Origin: Nonomuraea cypriaca
GTDB taxonomy: Bacteria > Actinomycetota > Actinomycetes > Streptosporangiales > Streptosporangiaceae
Assembly: GCF_015645445.1 (NCBI RefSeq)
Contig: NZ_JADOGI010000005.1
Location: 1-64,000 of the forward strand
Length of the DNA: 64,000 nt
Direction of reading: 5' to 3'
Both the position numbers and the translations under genes were made by a program. The notes beneath the pieces are model-generated. The model worked only from the letters and a program-made list of their open reading frames with translations. It was not told where the DNA came from and did not search any database. This document shows positions 18,093 through 26,326 of the stretch, one piece after another (position 1 is the first letter of the stretch; every line of letters starts with the position of its first letter).

Positions 18093-18608
18093 GAGTGAGC
18101 CGATATCGTGCTCGCGCCCGTGCTGCTTGGCCGCTACGCCGTCACGGCGCGGCCCGGCGAAGGCCCGGCACGGGACACCGAGTGGTTGCCCGGCACCGAC
18201 GACCTGTTTCAATGCAGCCAGACCGTCGGCGTAGATGCCGTGGAACAGGGCGATCGCCTCGTCGTCGGTGGTGGCGCCCACGGGTGTGAAGCTGCCCGAC
18301 CACTCCACCCGGCACCCCCGGTGCCCGGGTGCCTCGCGTACCGCGAGTGTCGACCGGTAGCCGGTCACCGGGAAGGGCGACTGGACGAAGGAGTAGGTGT
18401 ACGTACGCGCCCGCTCGTCGAACGTCTCCAGGCGCTCGACGATGACATCGCCCCCCTTGCTGGTGAGTCTGCGGACGCGGCCGCCCTCGGCCAGGTCGCT
18501 TGCCGGGATGTACGGCAGCCAGTCGGGCAGCGAGCCGAAGCCGCCGATCAGCCGCCACACGTGCTCGGCCGGGACAGGCAGGTCGATGGATGCGCTGGTG
18601 GTGGCCAT
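18039..18608 (-). CDS. SRPBCC family (polyketide cyclase-like) protein, 3' end altered
   Basis: The START-like fold spans about residues 1-145: ASIDLPVPAEHVWRLIGGFG, LPDWLPYIPAS, YRSTLAVREAP, VEWSGSFTPVG, LFHGIYADGLAAL. Such proteins bind small hydrophobic ligands or act as cyclases/lipid-binding factors. After about residue 145 the frame runs 45 more residues, unlike the family, into the CBM6 remnant, so the native stop was probably removed by a deletion near 18180. The start at 18608 (MATTSASIDLP) fits the family. Confidence 0.8.
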   Translation of the reverse strand: MATTSASIDLPVPAEHVWRLIGGFGSLPDWLPYIPASDLAEGGRVRRLTSKGGDVIVERLETFDERARTYTYSFVQSPFPVTGYRSTLAVREAPGHRGCRVEWSGSFTPVGATTDDEAIALFHGIYADGLAALKQVVGAGQPLGVPCRAFAGPRRDGVAAKQHGREHDIGSLTVPRHRRLGELPEPLHP

Positions 18609-18707
18609 GGGAACCCTCCACAAGCCGGAGGCGGATGTCTGCAGTCGGGAGACGGGCACCGAAGCGTCTCGTGAGCCCGCTCGGAACGGGTGCGGTTGCG
18701 CGTGTGG

Positions 18708-19370
18708 TCAGGTGGTGGGCACCGGAGCGTCGGGCGCGATCAGGCGCTCCTGGCGCAGGGCCGTCCAGAACTCTGCCGGGATCCGCTCGCTGATCGCGGC
18801 GACGTCCTCGGCGACGTGGTCGGGCTTGGTGGAGCCGGGAATGGCCGCGCGGGCGGCGGGGTGAGCCAGCGAGAACTGCAGCGCGGCGGCCTTGACGCTG
18901 ATGCCGTACTGCCGGCAGACGGCCCTGATGCGGTCCACCTTGGCGGCCGGCGTCTGGACCCCCGACTCACTGCTCACGAAGATCACCCGGCCCTACCCGC
19001 GGCCGGCCATCCGCGGGGTGTAGTGCCGCGCCAGCCGTACCCCGGACAACACGTTCACCTCGTAGATCCGCAGCCACTCCTCGTCGGTGATCTCGAACAC
19101 CGGCCGGGTGACGAACATCCCCACGTTGTTGACCAGGATGTCGGCATCGGGGAGCTGCTCGACCAGCGCGGCCGCCCCTTCGGCGGTGCCGACGTCGGCC
19201 GTGATCCCGCCCACCCCGAGGCGTTTCGTGGTCTCCGCCACGCTGCCGGGCTCCCGACCGTTGATCACGACCTCGGCGCCCGCGCCCGCCAGCGCCTGCG
19301 CGGTGGCCTCCCCGATCCCCGAGGTGGACCCGGTGACCAGTGCCGTACGCCCACTCAGATCGATCTTCAT
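18708..19370 (-). pseudogene. SDR/aldo-keto reductase chimera with amber stop
   Basis: From 19370 the frame begins MKIDLSGRTALVTGSTSGIG, a normal short-chain dehydrogenase N-terminus with LVNNVG, up to RMAGRG. An in-frame TAG at 18993-18995 follows, then GRVIFVSSESGVQTP in the same frame. SDRs have RGWGRVIF here, so TGG probably became TAG. Directly after VQTP the sequence switches to an aldo/keto reductase C-terminus (AAKVDRIRAVCRQYG, AIPGSTKPDHVAED). The SDR Tyr-x3-Lys and the AKR barrel are deleted. Non-functional. Confidence 0.85.
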
Positions 19371-19427
19371 CGCACTGATCACCCTTCCTCTCCCGCTGTA
19401 CGGTGCCGGCGCACGCGGCGAGCGCCG

Positions 19428-20060
19428 TCAGGTGGGCTGCCCGGTCGGCATGACGATGACCTCCTGCAGATTCGCCTGCGGTGGCAAGGCCGCGATGAAG
19501 CCGACGACCTGGGCGATGTCCTGCGGCGTGAGCCACTCCATCGCGACGAAGGCCTTGGTGCCGGAGTAGACGGCGAAGTTCGGGAAGATGTTGTGCGCCG
19601 CGATCGAAGCCGTGTTGATCAGATCGGCCACCCCACGCGCTCCCGCAGCCCGGATGAGTTGCGGGACGAAGGCGCCGATGGTGTTCATCAACCCCTTGAT
19701 GTTCAGGTCGATCTGGTGCCGCCACTGATCGGTACGCCGCTCCTCGATCGGCGCCGGCAGCATGACGCCCGCGTTGTTGAACAACAGGTCCACAGCACCC
19801 AGCTCCGCCTCCACCGCATCGGCGGCGGCCCGCACCCGGGCCGCGTCCGTTACATCGGCGGCGATCTCCATCGCGCTGCCGCCGTTCTTCTCGATCCGGG
19901 CGACCAGGTCCTCCAGGCGCCCCTCGCGCCGCGCCACAACCGCGACCTTGGCACCCAGCCACGCCAGATGCTCGGCAGCGGCCTCACCGATACCGCTGGA
20001 CGCCCCGGTGACGACGGCCACACGCCCACCCAAAGGCCTGGCATAACTCTGAGCGGCCAT
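19428..20060 (-). CDS. SDR family oxidoreductase with internal deletion
   Basis: 210 residues; relatives have about 250. The Rossmann part is intact: VVTGASSGIGEAAA, LLFNNAGVM, and the catalytic region NTASIAAHNIF with YSGTK. After GTKAFVA the frame jumps to MEWLTPQDIAQVVGF and ends LQEVIVMPTGQPT, the normal family C-terminus. About 45-50 residues covering the substrate loop are missing. It is in frame, so it is translated, but activity is doubtful. Start ATG 20060. Confidence 0.75.
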   Translation of the reverse strand: MAAQSYARPLGGRVAVVTGASSGIGEAAAEHLAWLGAKVAVVARREGRLEDLVARIEKNGGSAMEIAADVTDAARVRAAADAVEAELGAVDLLFNNAGVMLPAPIEERRTDQWRHQIDLNIKGLMNTIGAFVPQLIRAAGARGVADLINTASIAAHNIFPNFAVYSGTKAFVAMEWLTPQDIAQVVGFIAALPPQANLQEVIVMPTGQPT

Positions 20061-20541
20061 GACGGATCCGCTCCTTCCCCCGGCACCCCGTCCTCCATAT
20101 CCAGGCAGAGATCCACCATTCAGGATTTTGCGGAACACTTGCCCAACATTGAGGCTGGCCGCACCGGAACTACGCCGGGCTCCCGTGGCTGGTGCGTGCC
20201 GAGCCGCAGGATCAGCAATCTCCGGGCTATCCCTCAGCACGGCACAGGGCCGCCTGAACCGCCGACACGGTCCCAAGTTCATGGCGTTGCGGATGGCGTG
20301 CCTGGTGATCGCGTGCGAGCGGTAGACGCCACGAGAACATACCGCTCGGCGGCCCGCCAGAGCTCGTCTTCCTCGGCGTAGCCGTCCGTGCGCGAACGAC
20401 GTTGGTCCTTTCTCGGCAGCTCGCCGTGTCCGACGGCTCTCATGCTCATCAGGGCCTTGGTGCGGAGTATGACAATCACGAGAAAGACCCAGAACGGCCC
20501 GGGCTGCCGCTGTCATCCGGCGGTCCGGCCCGCTCACTTGG
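20061..20541. other. Intergenic stretch without recognisable gene
   Basis: About 480 bp between two leftward SDR-type genes. Minus-strand frames extend upstream of 20060 but carry no motif and use atypical codons. It probably holds the promoter of the 19.4-20.1 kb SDR. Confidence 0.45.
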
Positions 20542-21579
20542 TCAAGCCTTGACGAGCGACTTGGCGATCATGCTGTCGGCGGACGCGATGATCGCCTCCA
20601 AGGACGTTCGCGGCTGCAGTCCCAGGAGCCTGCGTGCCTTCTCGTTCGACACGCGCTTGACATAGCCAAGGTCCGCGGCGACGGGCTTGAACTCCGCCTT
20701 GAAGAGTGCGGTGAGACGGACGACCACATTGGGGATGGAGCGAGTCGGGACGCGCTTCGCCGCATCGCCGAAATGCTCGCGGAGGATGGCGCCGATCCCC
20801 TTCATCGCGATGGCAGCCTCACCACTTGCAACAAGGAATCGCTGGCCGGCGGCACCCGGTGCGGTCATCGCCGCGACATGCGCGGCCGCGACGTCGCGAA
20901 CGTCGACCACCGGGACGTACATGTTCGGGTATCCGGGCATCTCACCGTTCAGGCTGCGCTGGACGATGTGGTTCGCGCCGGAGACGGCCTTGCCCATGAC
21001 GGGTCCCATGATGGCCACCGGGCAAATCGTGGTCAGCTCGGTGCTGCCTCCCTCAGCACGGATGAAGTCCCAAGCCGCTCGTTCGGCGAGGACTTTGCTC
21101 TTGCCGTACGCATCGATGCCCGGGCCGTCAAGGGGCGACCAGTCGTCCTCAGTGAAGACATGGTCGATGTGGCCGTGCCCGAACCCGACGGCGTGGAAGG
21201 CCGACGTCAGCACGACACGCTTGACACCGGCATCGCGGGCCGCCAGGAGGACACGCAGGGTGCCCTCGCGCGCCGGGGTGATGACCTCGTTCTCATCCTT
21301 CACGTTCTCGGTGTGGATCGGTGAGGCGACGTGCAGGACGTAGTCGACGCCTTCGACCGCCTCGGCCCAGCCGGCGTCGTTCGTCAGGTCCGCCTCCACG
21401 AAGCTCAGGGCGGCACCGCGGCGCATCCCCGCTCCTTCCAGGACGGCACGGATCTCGTTCTCGCGACGGAGGGAGCGAACGGTGGTGCGGACGTCGTAGC
21501 CCCGTTCGAGCAACCGCAGGATGCAGTGCCCGGCGACGAAGCCGGATCCGCCGGTGACGAGGGCGTGCTCTCGAGTCAT
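20542..21579 (-). CDS. NAD-dependent epimerase/dihydroflavonol reductase-like (extended SDR)
   Basis: 345 residues. HALVTGGSGFVAGHCILRLL is the NAD(P)-binding TGxxGxxG loop. VLHVASPIHTE and DAYGKSKVLAER (Tyr-x3-Lys) are in the expected places for dihydroflavonol-4-reductase/aldehyde-reductase-like extended SDRs, which reduce carbonyls with NADPH. It is divergent from an MmyB-type regulator with 146 bp between starts, a very common actinomycete arrangement in which the regulator represses the SDR. Full length. Confidence 0.9.
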   Translation of the reverse strand: MTREHALVTGGSGFVAGHCILRLLERGYDVRTTVRSLRRENEIRAVLEGAGMRRGAALSFVEADLTNDAGWAEAVEGVDYVLHVASPIHTENVKDENEVITPAREGTLRVLLAARDAGVKRVVLTSAFHAVGFGHGHIDHVFTEDDWSPLDGPGIDAYGKSKVLAERAAWDFIRAEGGSTELTTICPVAIMGPVMGKAVSGANHIVQRSLNGEMPGYPNMYVPVVDVRDVAAAHVAAMTAPGAAGQRFLVASGEAAIAMKGIGAILREHFGDAAKRVPTRSIPNVVVRLTALFKAEFKPVAADLGYVKRVSNEKARRLLGLQPRTSLEAIIASADSMIAKSLVKA

Positions 21580-21725
21580 GGGCCATTCCTTTCGAGGTGA
21601 ACGGCTGCGTCTTTCCAGCCGGGATCAACGTTCCGCGGGCCGGCGTCGGCGAACCAGGCTCCCCGTGACACTGGTAGTGGCAGGGAGTAGCCAGGCCGAG
21701 CCACCCTGCGGTTACCGTGAGAGGT

Positions 21726-22583
21726 ATGACAGATGAGCCGAACGTTCTTGGCGAGTACCTCCGAGCTCGCCGCGAGCTCGTCACTCCCGAGCAGGTCGGG
21801 ATCCCGATGAGCGGAACTCGCCGCGTCCCGGGACTGCGCCGCGAAGAGGTCGCGATGCTCTCTGGGATCAGCGCGGAGTACTACCTGCGCCTCGAGCAGG
21901 GCCGCGACCGCAACCCGTCGGTCCAGGTGCTCAAGTCGATTGGACATGTCCTGCAGCTTGAGGACGACACGTACCTACTCGGCCTCGCGGTGGAGCGACC
22001 GCGTCGGAATCGAGGGAAAGTCCGGCGCGAGACCGTTCCAGCGAGCACCGCCCGATTTGTCGCAGAACTTCCGTTTCCTGCTTTCATCGAAGGTCGATAC
22101 CTGGACGTGCTCGTGGCCAACTCGCTCGCCGCGGCGATCTCGCCGCGGCTGCGGGTAGGACGGAATCGGCTTCGTGACGTCTTCCTCGACCCCGCGGAAC
22201 AAGCCCTCTTCTCGAACTGGGAGGGCGCCGCAGCCGGACTGCTCGCTGGGTTCCGCCGGTCAGTCGCGGGCAAGATCGACGACCCACGGGTCATCGAGCT
22301 CGTCGGTGAGCTCACACTCGCGAGCCCAGAGTTTCGCCGCCTGTGGGCACGTCACGACGTCGGCCCACGCGCCGGAGCGACCGTGACATTCCACCACCCG
22401 CAGGTCGGCGCCATCCGGCTCGACCGCGAGAAACTCGCCGTCAGCGGCACCGAGGGCGCGATGCTTGTCGTCTATCACCCCGAGCCCCAGACGGACAGCG
22501 GCGAAAAGCTCACCCTCCTCGCCTCCATGGCCGCGCCGGCAGCAATCGCGCACAGCGACGACTCTGCGTCCATCAGGTCGTAA
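21726..22583 (+). CDS. MmyB-like helix-turn-helix transcriptional regulator
   Basis: 285 residues. The N-terminal XRE-type HTH (LGEYLRARRELV, GLRREEVAMLSGISAEYYLR, LEQGRDRNPS) is followed by an MmyB-like ligand-binding domain (residues about 100-260). It probably senses a small hydrophobic ligand and controls the divergent extended SDR. A short palindrome CACT-GGT-AGTG (21669-21679) lies between the two starts. The ATG at 21726 fits family N-termini; the GTG three codons upstream is an alternative. Confidence 0.9.
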   Translation: MTDEPNVLGEYLRARRELVTPEQVGIPMSGTRRVPGLRREEVAMLSGISAEYYLRLEQGRDRNPSVQVLKSIGHVLQLEDDTYLLGLAVERPRRNRGKVRRETVPASTARFVAELPFPAFIEGRYLDVLVANSLAAAISPRLRVGRNRLRDVFLDPAEQALFSNWEGAAAGLLAGFRRSVAGKIDDPRVIELVGELTLASPEFRRLWARHDVGPRAGATVTFHHPQVGAIRLDREKLAVSGTEGAMLVVYHPEPQTDSGEKLTLLASMAAPAAIAHSDDSASIRS

Positions 22584-22679
22584 CGCGACCGCGACCGCCG
22601 CCGGCGTACCGCCGGCCGAGATCGGGCGATACTCGACGCCGATCCTGGCCGGTTCGCCGCCGCACTCGTCGACGTCACA

Positions 22680-22762
22680 CTTCGACGTCCCGGGCGGGAA
22701 GTGACACACGGTGATGGCCAAACCGGTCTCGGCGGCCCAGGCCGCGAGCTCGGAAGCTGCGA
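22680..22762 (-). mobile_element. ISAzo13-type transposase scrap
   Basis: About 28 residues on the minus strand, LAAWAAETGLAITVCHFPPG followed by TSK, match the conserved stretch near the C-terminus of ISAzo13-family transposases (TGL.I.VCH.PPGTSKWN). The frame diverges right after TSK. No other part of the element or its ends are present. Confidence 0.6.
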
Positions 22763-23122
22763 CTTGTTCAGGTGAACTTCAAAGCTCGCGATGACTCAGC
22801 CCTCGGCCGGTTTTCGGCGGCGGCGCTCGGCTGGGGTGTTCCAGCGAGGGACCCGGCGTGACCAACCTCGCGCCCGAGGGCCTCGTCTGGCCGGACCCCG
22901 CCGGCTTCTACATCGATCGCAGAGCTTCTTCACCTGCGGGTCGTGCAACGGCTCCTCAGTGGCCTCGTCGTCGATCAGCGACTATGAAGGGAATGCTGGT
23001 ACCGTCGCCCGGCGAAGGTTCAAGCCGGGACGGTAACTGAGGCCCCGAGTCGACCGGTTCAGGCGCATTACCGGCCAAAGGTGCCACTACTCAGTTCCGG
23101 CCCGGTGCCGCTCCGTCGGCGG
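22763..23122. other. Non-coding stretch among IS scraps
   Basis: No recognisable gene. A plus frame at 22858 (TNLAPEGLVWPDPAGFYIDR) looks coding-like but breaks after about 20 residues and matches nothing I know. Confidence 0.4.
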
Positions 23123-23371
23123 TTACTTCATCCAACCGCCGATCCCGTCCCAGTACGTTTCTATCTTGCGCAGAATCGTCGTGCCGCCGAGGACATCGGC
23201 ACGCTGAGCGCGCTGGAGGGATAGCCCCGCCTGCCCATCGATGGCAGCGATGTGGGCGGTCGCCTCGTATCGAACGGCGAGTTTGTCGAACGGGGTGGCC
23301 ACGCCGCGAGATCGACTCCGCGGGTCGCATGACGCGACGAAGTTCTCGGCACCCACAGGACGTCGCAACAA
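23123..23371 (-). mobile_element. IS5-type transposase C-terminal scrap
   Basis: Minus-strand frame containing RGVATPFDKLAVRYEATAHI and AAID, which is the characteristic tail of IS5-group transposases (RFDKLA.RYEATV.IAA). The DDE catalytic part is missing, and the residues after AAID do not continue the family. No inverted repeats were found. Confidence 0.65.
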
Positions 23372-23389
23372 GGCGGGACGACGTGCACG

Positions 23390-24082
23390 TCAGCCGCGCC
23401 GGTGGCCCGTGGGCAATGCCTTTGTATCGAATCCTCTTGTGATCAACCATATGGCCAAGACCAAGCTTTGCAGGGCCAGCGGCGCATTTATTGATAGGTA
23501 TAGTGGCGTGACGACATCAGTCAGACGAAACAGCACCAAGAAGCTCGCCGACATGGCCAGGACGACTCCAAGAAGTCCCCAGGCAGACAACCAACGTGGG
23601 ACAATTCTCGACCGATATAGAATAGCGAAAAATAGGAGATCTCCGAGGCCCAGTGAGAGGATCAATGCGACATGATTCACCAAGTCGCGCGCCATCCGCA
23701 GCAACTCACCTATGACCTCGAGGCGGACCGCGTCTGAAGCACCGGCGTGGGCAAATTCCTGGCCCAGCACAAGGAACAAAGGCAAGAGAAGCACGCCGAC
23801 AAAATGGAACGTCGCCGCGATCAGTCTGAATCCAAGGAAGCCCAGACTGAGCGCTTCGTTCTCCATCCGCAATGTCGGATACAGGTACAGTGCAAACCCG
23901 ACATAGGCGGGGATCATGATGAACTGAGAAACTGCGCCGACGATGACCTGGCGCTCATGTGCAGAAATGAGATGGAGATAGCGCGGCTCCTCGAGAACGG
24001 GAACAACACTTAGCACCCCGGCGATCATGCCCACGATGACCAGTGCACCGGCAATTACGGTTGCCCGCCTGTTTGTATTCAT
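23390..24082 (-). CDS. DUF4386 domain membrane protein, low-GC
   Basis: 230 residues with six or seven hydrophobic helices, the typical size and pattern of DUF4386 proteins (IAGALVIVGMIAGVLS, IPAYVGFALYLYPTLR, LFFAILYRSRIVPRWLSAWG). Function unknown. Base composition is visibly lower in GC than its neighbours, with A/T third positions throughout, suggesting acquisition from another source. Its start faces a broken TetR gene, with two matching operators between them, so it was probably TetR-repressed. Confidence 0.85.
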   Translation of the reverse strand: MNTNRRATVIAGALVIVGMIAGVLSVVPVLEEPRYLHLISAHERQVIVGAVSQFIMIPAYVGFALYLYPTLRMENEALSLGFLGFRLIAATFHFVGVLLLPLFLVLGQEFAHAGASDAVRLEVIGELLRMARDLVNHVALILSLGLGDLLFFAILYRSRIVPRWLSAWGLLGVVLAMSASFLVLFRLTDVVTPLYLSINAPLALQSLVLAIWLITRGFDTKALPTGHRRG

Positions 24083-24121
24083 AACACTTTTCCGGTATGC
24101 CGCAGGCTGGCTGCGCCTTAT

Positions 24122-24167
24122 CTTACATCTGTAAGGACGCTGCTGACGCTACCCTTACGGGCGTAAG
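24122..24167. promoter_or_regulatory. Pair of TetR-type operators
   Basis: Two inverted repeats with the same half-sites: CTTAC-ATCT-GTAAG (24122-24135) and CTTAC-GGGC-GTAAG (24154-24167). Their centres are 32 bp apart, about three helical turns. They lie between the leftward DUF4386 gene and the rightward TetR remnant, where a TetR repressor would control both genes. Confidence 0.75.
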
Positions 24168-24199
24168 GCCGCAAGGGTTCTGCTGCAGAAAGAAGTCCG

Positions 24200-24390
24200 G
24201 GTGCCCGGAGCGTCGACAGCCCGCCCGCCGCTCGGCCGGCAGCGCGTGATCGAGGCAGCGGTGGCCGTCGCCGACGAGCGGGGCGCGTCTCGGTGGTCAG
24301 CATGCGCGATGCCGCAGAGCGGTTCGGCGTCGAGGTCATGTCGCTGTACCGGCACGGCCCCCAACTCCAGGCTGGTCGAGTTCGACACGC
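24200..24390 (+). pseudogene. TetR regulator remnant, frameshifted
   Basis: From a GTG near 24200 one frame reads RPPLGRQRVIEAAVAVADER. A second frame continues VVSMRDAAERFGVEVMSLYR then H. Together they make the TetR helix-turn-helix (family: ...LS MR.LAERLGVE.MSLYRHV), with a frameshift and a few lost codons between. The ligand-binding domain is missing. It is the likely former owner of the twin operators upstream. Confidence 0.75.
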
Positions 24391-24600
24391 CCGCGCCGAC
24401 GGTGACGGTGATCGTGTCCGTGAGCAGGGTGCGACGACGTCACCGACCGGCCGGGACCTGTGCCTGGACCGGAAGCCGCGGGTGGGCCGGGACGTCGGGG
24501 AACCAGACGTAACACAGCTGGCAACTGATCCGGAACCGCCTGTGCGACGTTGTCGGCCACCCCGTGCCAGTCACGGACGTGCAGCCGTGATTCCCGGCTT

Positions 24601-25239
24601 CTAACCGCCCAGAGCGCTCTTCTCCAGGTCGACGCCGACGAACCGAGGGCCGGCGAAGTGATGCAGCGCGCCGATCACCTCTTCGTTCGGCGCCTCGACG
24701 TAGAGCAGGGAGATCGGCAGATACACGGGTACGCCCGGCCGCATCGGACGCAGCATCTGGGCGACCCGCGCCGAGCCGCTGCGGAACGCGATGTTCTCCT
24801 TCCAGCGCAGCACACCGATCGCGTCGATCTCGTTCCAGGAGAAGACGTTCGCTCGCCCCTGGACGTTCGCGATCGCGATCCCCTGACCGCCGATCGTGAT
24901 CGTCCCCATCGCCTGCTTGCCGATCACACCTGTCCGCCTGGGCCGCAGGAACCGGCGCGCCACCACCATGATGCACGCGATCACGACGAGCCCGATCGGA
25001 ACGATGCTCTGCGCCACCACCGACACGATCACGCCGCCGGCGAAGACCACCCCGAGGATGACCCAGACGACCGTGCCCAGCGTGCCGAACTTCTTGTTCA
25101 GCTTGGCCGTCCCCAGGTTGTACTGGACCTGCTGCGGCGGGTTCCGACTGGCCGGCGCGTACTGCCGGCGCTGGTCTTCAGGCTGGTAAGGCGTCGTCAC
25201 GGTTCCGGGAGTCTGCCAGTCTTGTCCGGAGTTGTCCAA
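24601..25239 (-). CDS. Hypothetical two-helix membrane protein
   Basis: 212 residues. A polar Gln/Pro-rich N-terminus (about 1-45) precedes two hydrophobic segments (about 53-72 and 76-95, LGTVVWVILGVVFAGGVIV and IVPIGLVVIACIMVVA). A cytosolic C-terminal domain of about 110 residues follows (GQGIAIANVQG, FSWNEIDAIGVLRW, PISLLYVEAPNEEVIGAL), with a strand pattern like bacterial PH-type domains (inference only). No family named with confidence. Confidence 0.7.
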   Translation of the reverse strand: MDNSGQDWQTPGTVTTPYQPEDQRRQYAPASRNPPQQVQYNLGTAKLNKKFGTLGTVVWVILGVVFAGGVIVSVVAQSIVPIGLVVIACIMVVARRFLRPRRTGVIGKQAMGTITIGGQGIAIANVQGRANVFSWNEIDAIGVLRWKENIAFRSGSARVAQMLRPMRPGVPVYLPISLLYVEAPNEEVIGALHHFAGPRFVGVDLEKSALGG

Positions 25240-25308
25240 CGTCTCAGCCGAGCGCCCGCGTGCTGTACCCGGAGCTCCTTGACGTCCTCGGCGACCACCC
25301 CGTCATCA

Positions 25309-25529
25309 ATCGCCACCACCAAGGAGACGCACGATACCGCGGTGATGCGGCTGGTCCAGGCCGGGGTGATCCCGGTGAACTGGCTTGCCGTCGGATCCGA
25401 GCTTCTGCGCGGCTGGACCCGCGACGAGAAGACCGCGTCGGCCTTCGGTGAGGTGATCTACCAGCACCTCACCTCGTGGGGCACCAGAACGCGCTCACCA
25501 CGATCATCCGGAAGAACGCGGCCAACTAG
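25309..25529 (+). pseudogene. Isochorismatase-family hydrolase C-terminal remnant, frameshifted
   Basis: One frame reads MRLVQAGVIPVNWLAVGSEL then LRGWTRDEKTASAF; near 25475 it shifts into GHQNALTTIIRKNAAN stop. This matches the C-terminal helices of YcaC-like isochorismatase hydrolases (VQAG..P..W.A..SEL.RDWAR). The catalytic Asp, Lys and Cys region is absent. Confidence 0.6.
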
Positions 25530-25585
25530 ATCCAAGAGGGGCACAGCGCTGCGACCCGCGGGCCGGACACTTCGATCAGTTCGGG

Positions 25586-25702
25586 TCAGCGGGCCGTGGC
25601 GTAGACCTTCGCGACCCCGCGCACGAGCAACTCGTCGAAGAAGCAGCGGCCGATGCCGCGGTTCGCGCCGGTGACGAGGGCGATTGAGCCGGCGATGTTC
25701 AT
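25586..25702 (-). pseudogene. SDR N-terminal remnant
   Basis: 38 residues beginning MNIAGSIALVTGANRGIGR (TGxxxGxG cofactor loop) and stopping after VYATAR. A strong GGAGGGAG Shine-Dalgarno precedes the ATG, so the native start is preserved, but the remaining 200 or so residues are gone. It is divergent from a likewise truncated MerR gene across a MerR-type operator. Confidence 0.85.
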
Positions 25703-25764
25703 GGGTTCTCCCTCCATTGGTGGCGGACGCGATCGGATCTGCCCTGCCGGCCATACGCTAAGAC

Positions 25765-25780
25765 TTGACGTTGACGTCAA
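25765..25780. promoter_or_regulatory. MerR-type operator
   Basis: TTGACG-TTGA-CGTCAA, a perfect 6-bp inverted repeat between the SDR start and the MerR remnant. MerR/SDR divergent pairs of actinomycetes commonly carry such a dyad. Confidence 0.6.
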
Positions 25781-25782
25781 AG

Positions 25783-25986
25783 CCCTGCGTCGACGCCGGG
25801 CACGCGGAACCTGAGGTGGTCGACAGCCTGCGCGCCGAACGTGCCCGCATCACCGTGAGCATCGCCGAGCTCGAGGAAGCGGGCAGGAAGCTGGATCAGG
25901 TGATCGAGCACGCCGTACGTCCGGATTCGGAACATTGCCAAGCAGGGCGCGAGCGGCCGACAAGCGAGACCACGGTGTCGGTCTGA
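25783..25986 (+). pseudogene. MerR regulator with HTH deleted
   Basis: The frame reads PCVDAGHAEPEVVDSLRAER then ARITVSIAELEEA and a helical tail, matching the second half of MerR regulators (IVELLPCVDAGHA...LRAERARI). The helix-turn-helix (about 70 residues) is missing; the sequence runs directly from the operator into the PCVDAGHA segment. It appears to be a deletion that joined the promoter to mid-gene. Confidence 0.75.
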
Positions 25987-26326
25987 CCTCCGACTTCCGC
26001 AGGCCCAGCGACGAAGCCTGCGACAGCGCCGTGGCGTTGTCGGCGTAGTCCCCCGCCAACTCGATGGCCGCGGCCGTCACCGCGCGCGGCCCCCGGCGAG
26101 GGACTCGCCCACGTCCAGCCCTCATACCGGTCAGGACTCGTGACGTGCGGGACGGAACGCGCGGCGATGATCCATGGGCCGAGTCGGCTGCTCGACAACG
26201 CAGCCGCCGAGGCGTGCAACGCTGAGCGGAGTAGGGTGGCGGACCCTGATGATCGGTGGTGGCTGAGCCAGCCGATCGAAACAGGGCCCGCGTCCACTTG
26301 TCATCGTCCTGAAGACCGAGCGGCGT
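25987..26326. other. Stretch without recognisable gene
   Basis: A minus-strand frame contains VTAAAIELAGDYADNATALS, which looks coding-like but short and unassignable. Nothing else is supported. Confidence 0.35.

Noticed and set aside
18690..20381. 563-codon plus-strand open frame
   Set aside because: Runs antisense over the SDR/AKR chimera and the SDR, with no domain of its own.
24550..25674. 374-codon plus-strand open frame
   Set aside because: Mostly antisense to the membrane protein at 24.6-25.2 kb; only its end overlaps a real isochorismatase remnant, annotated separately.
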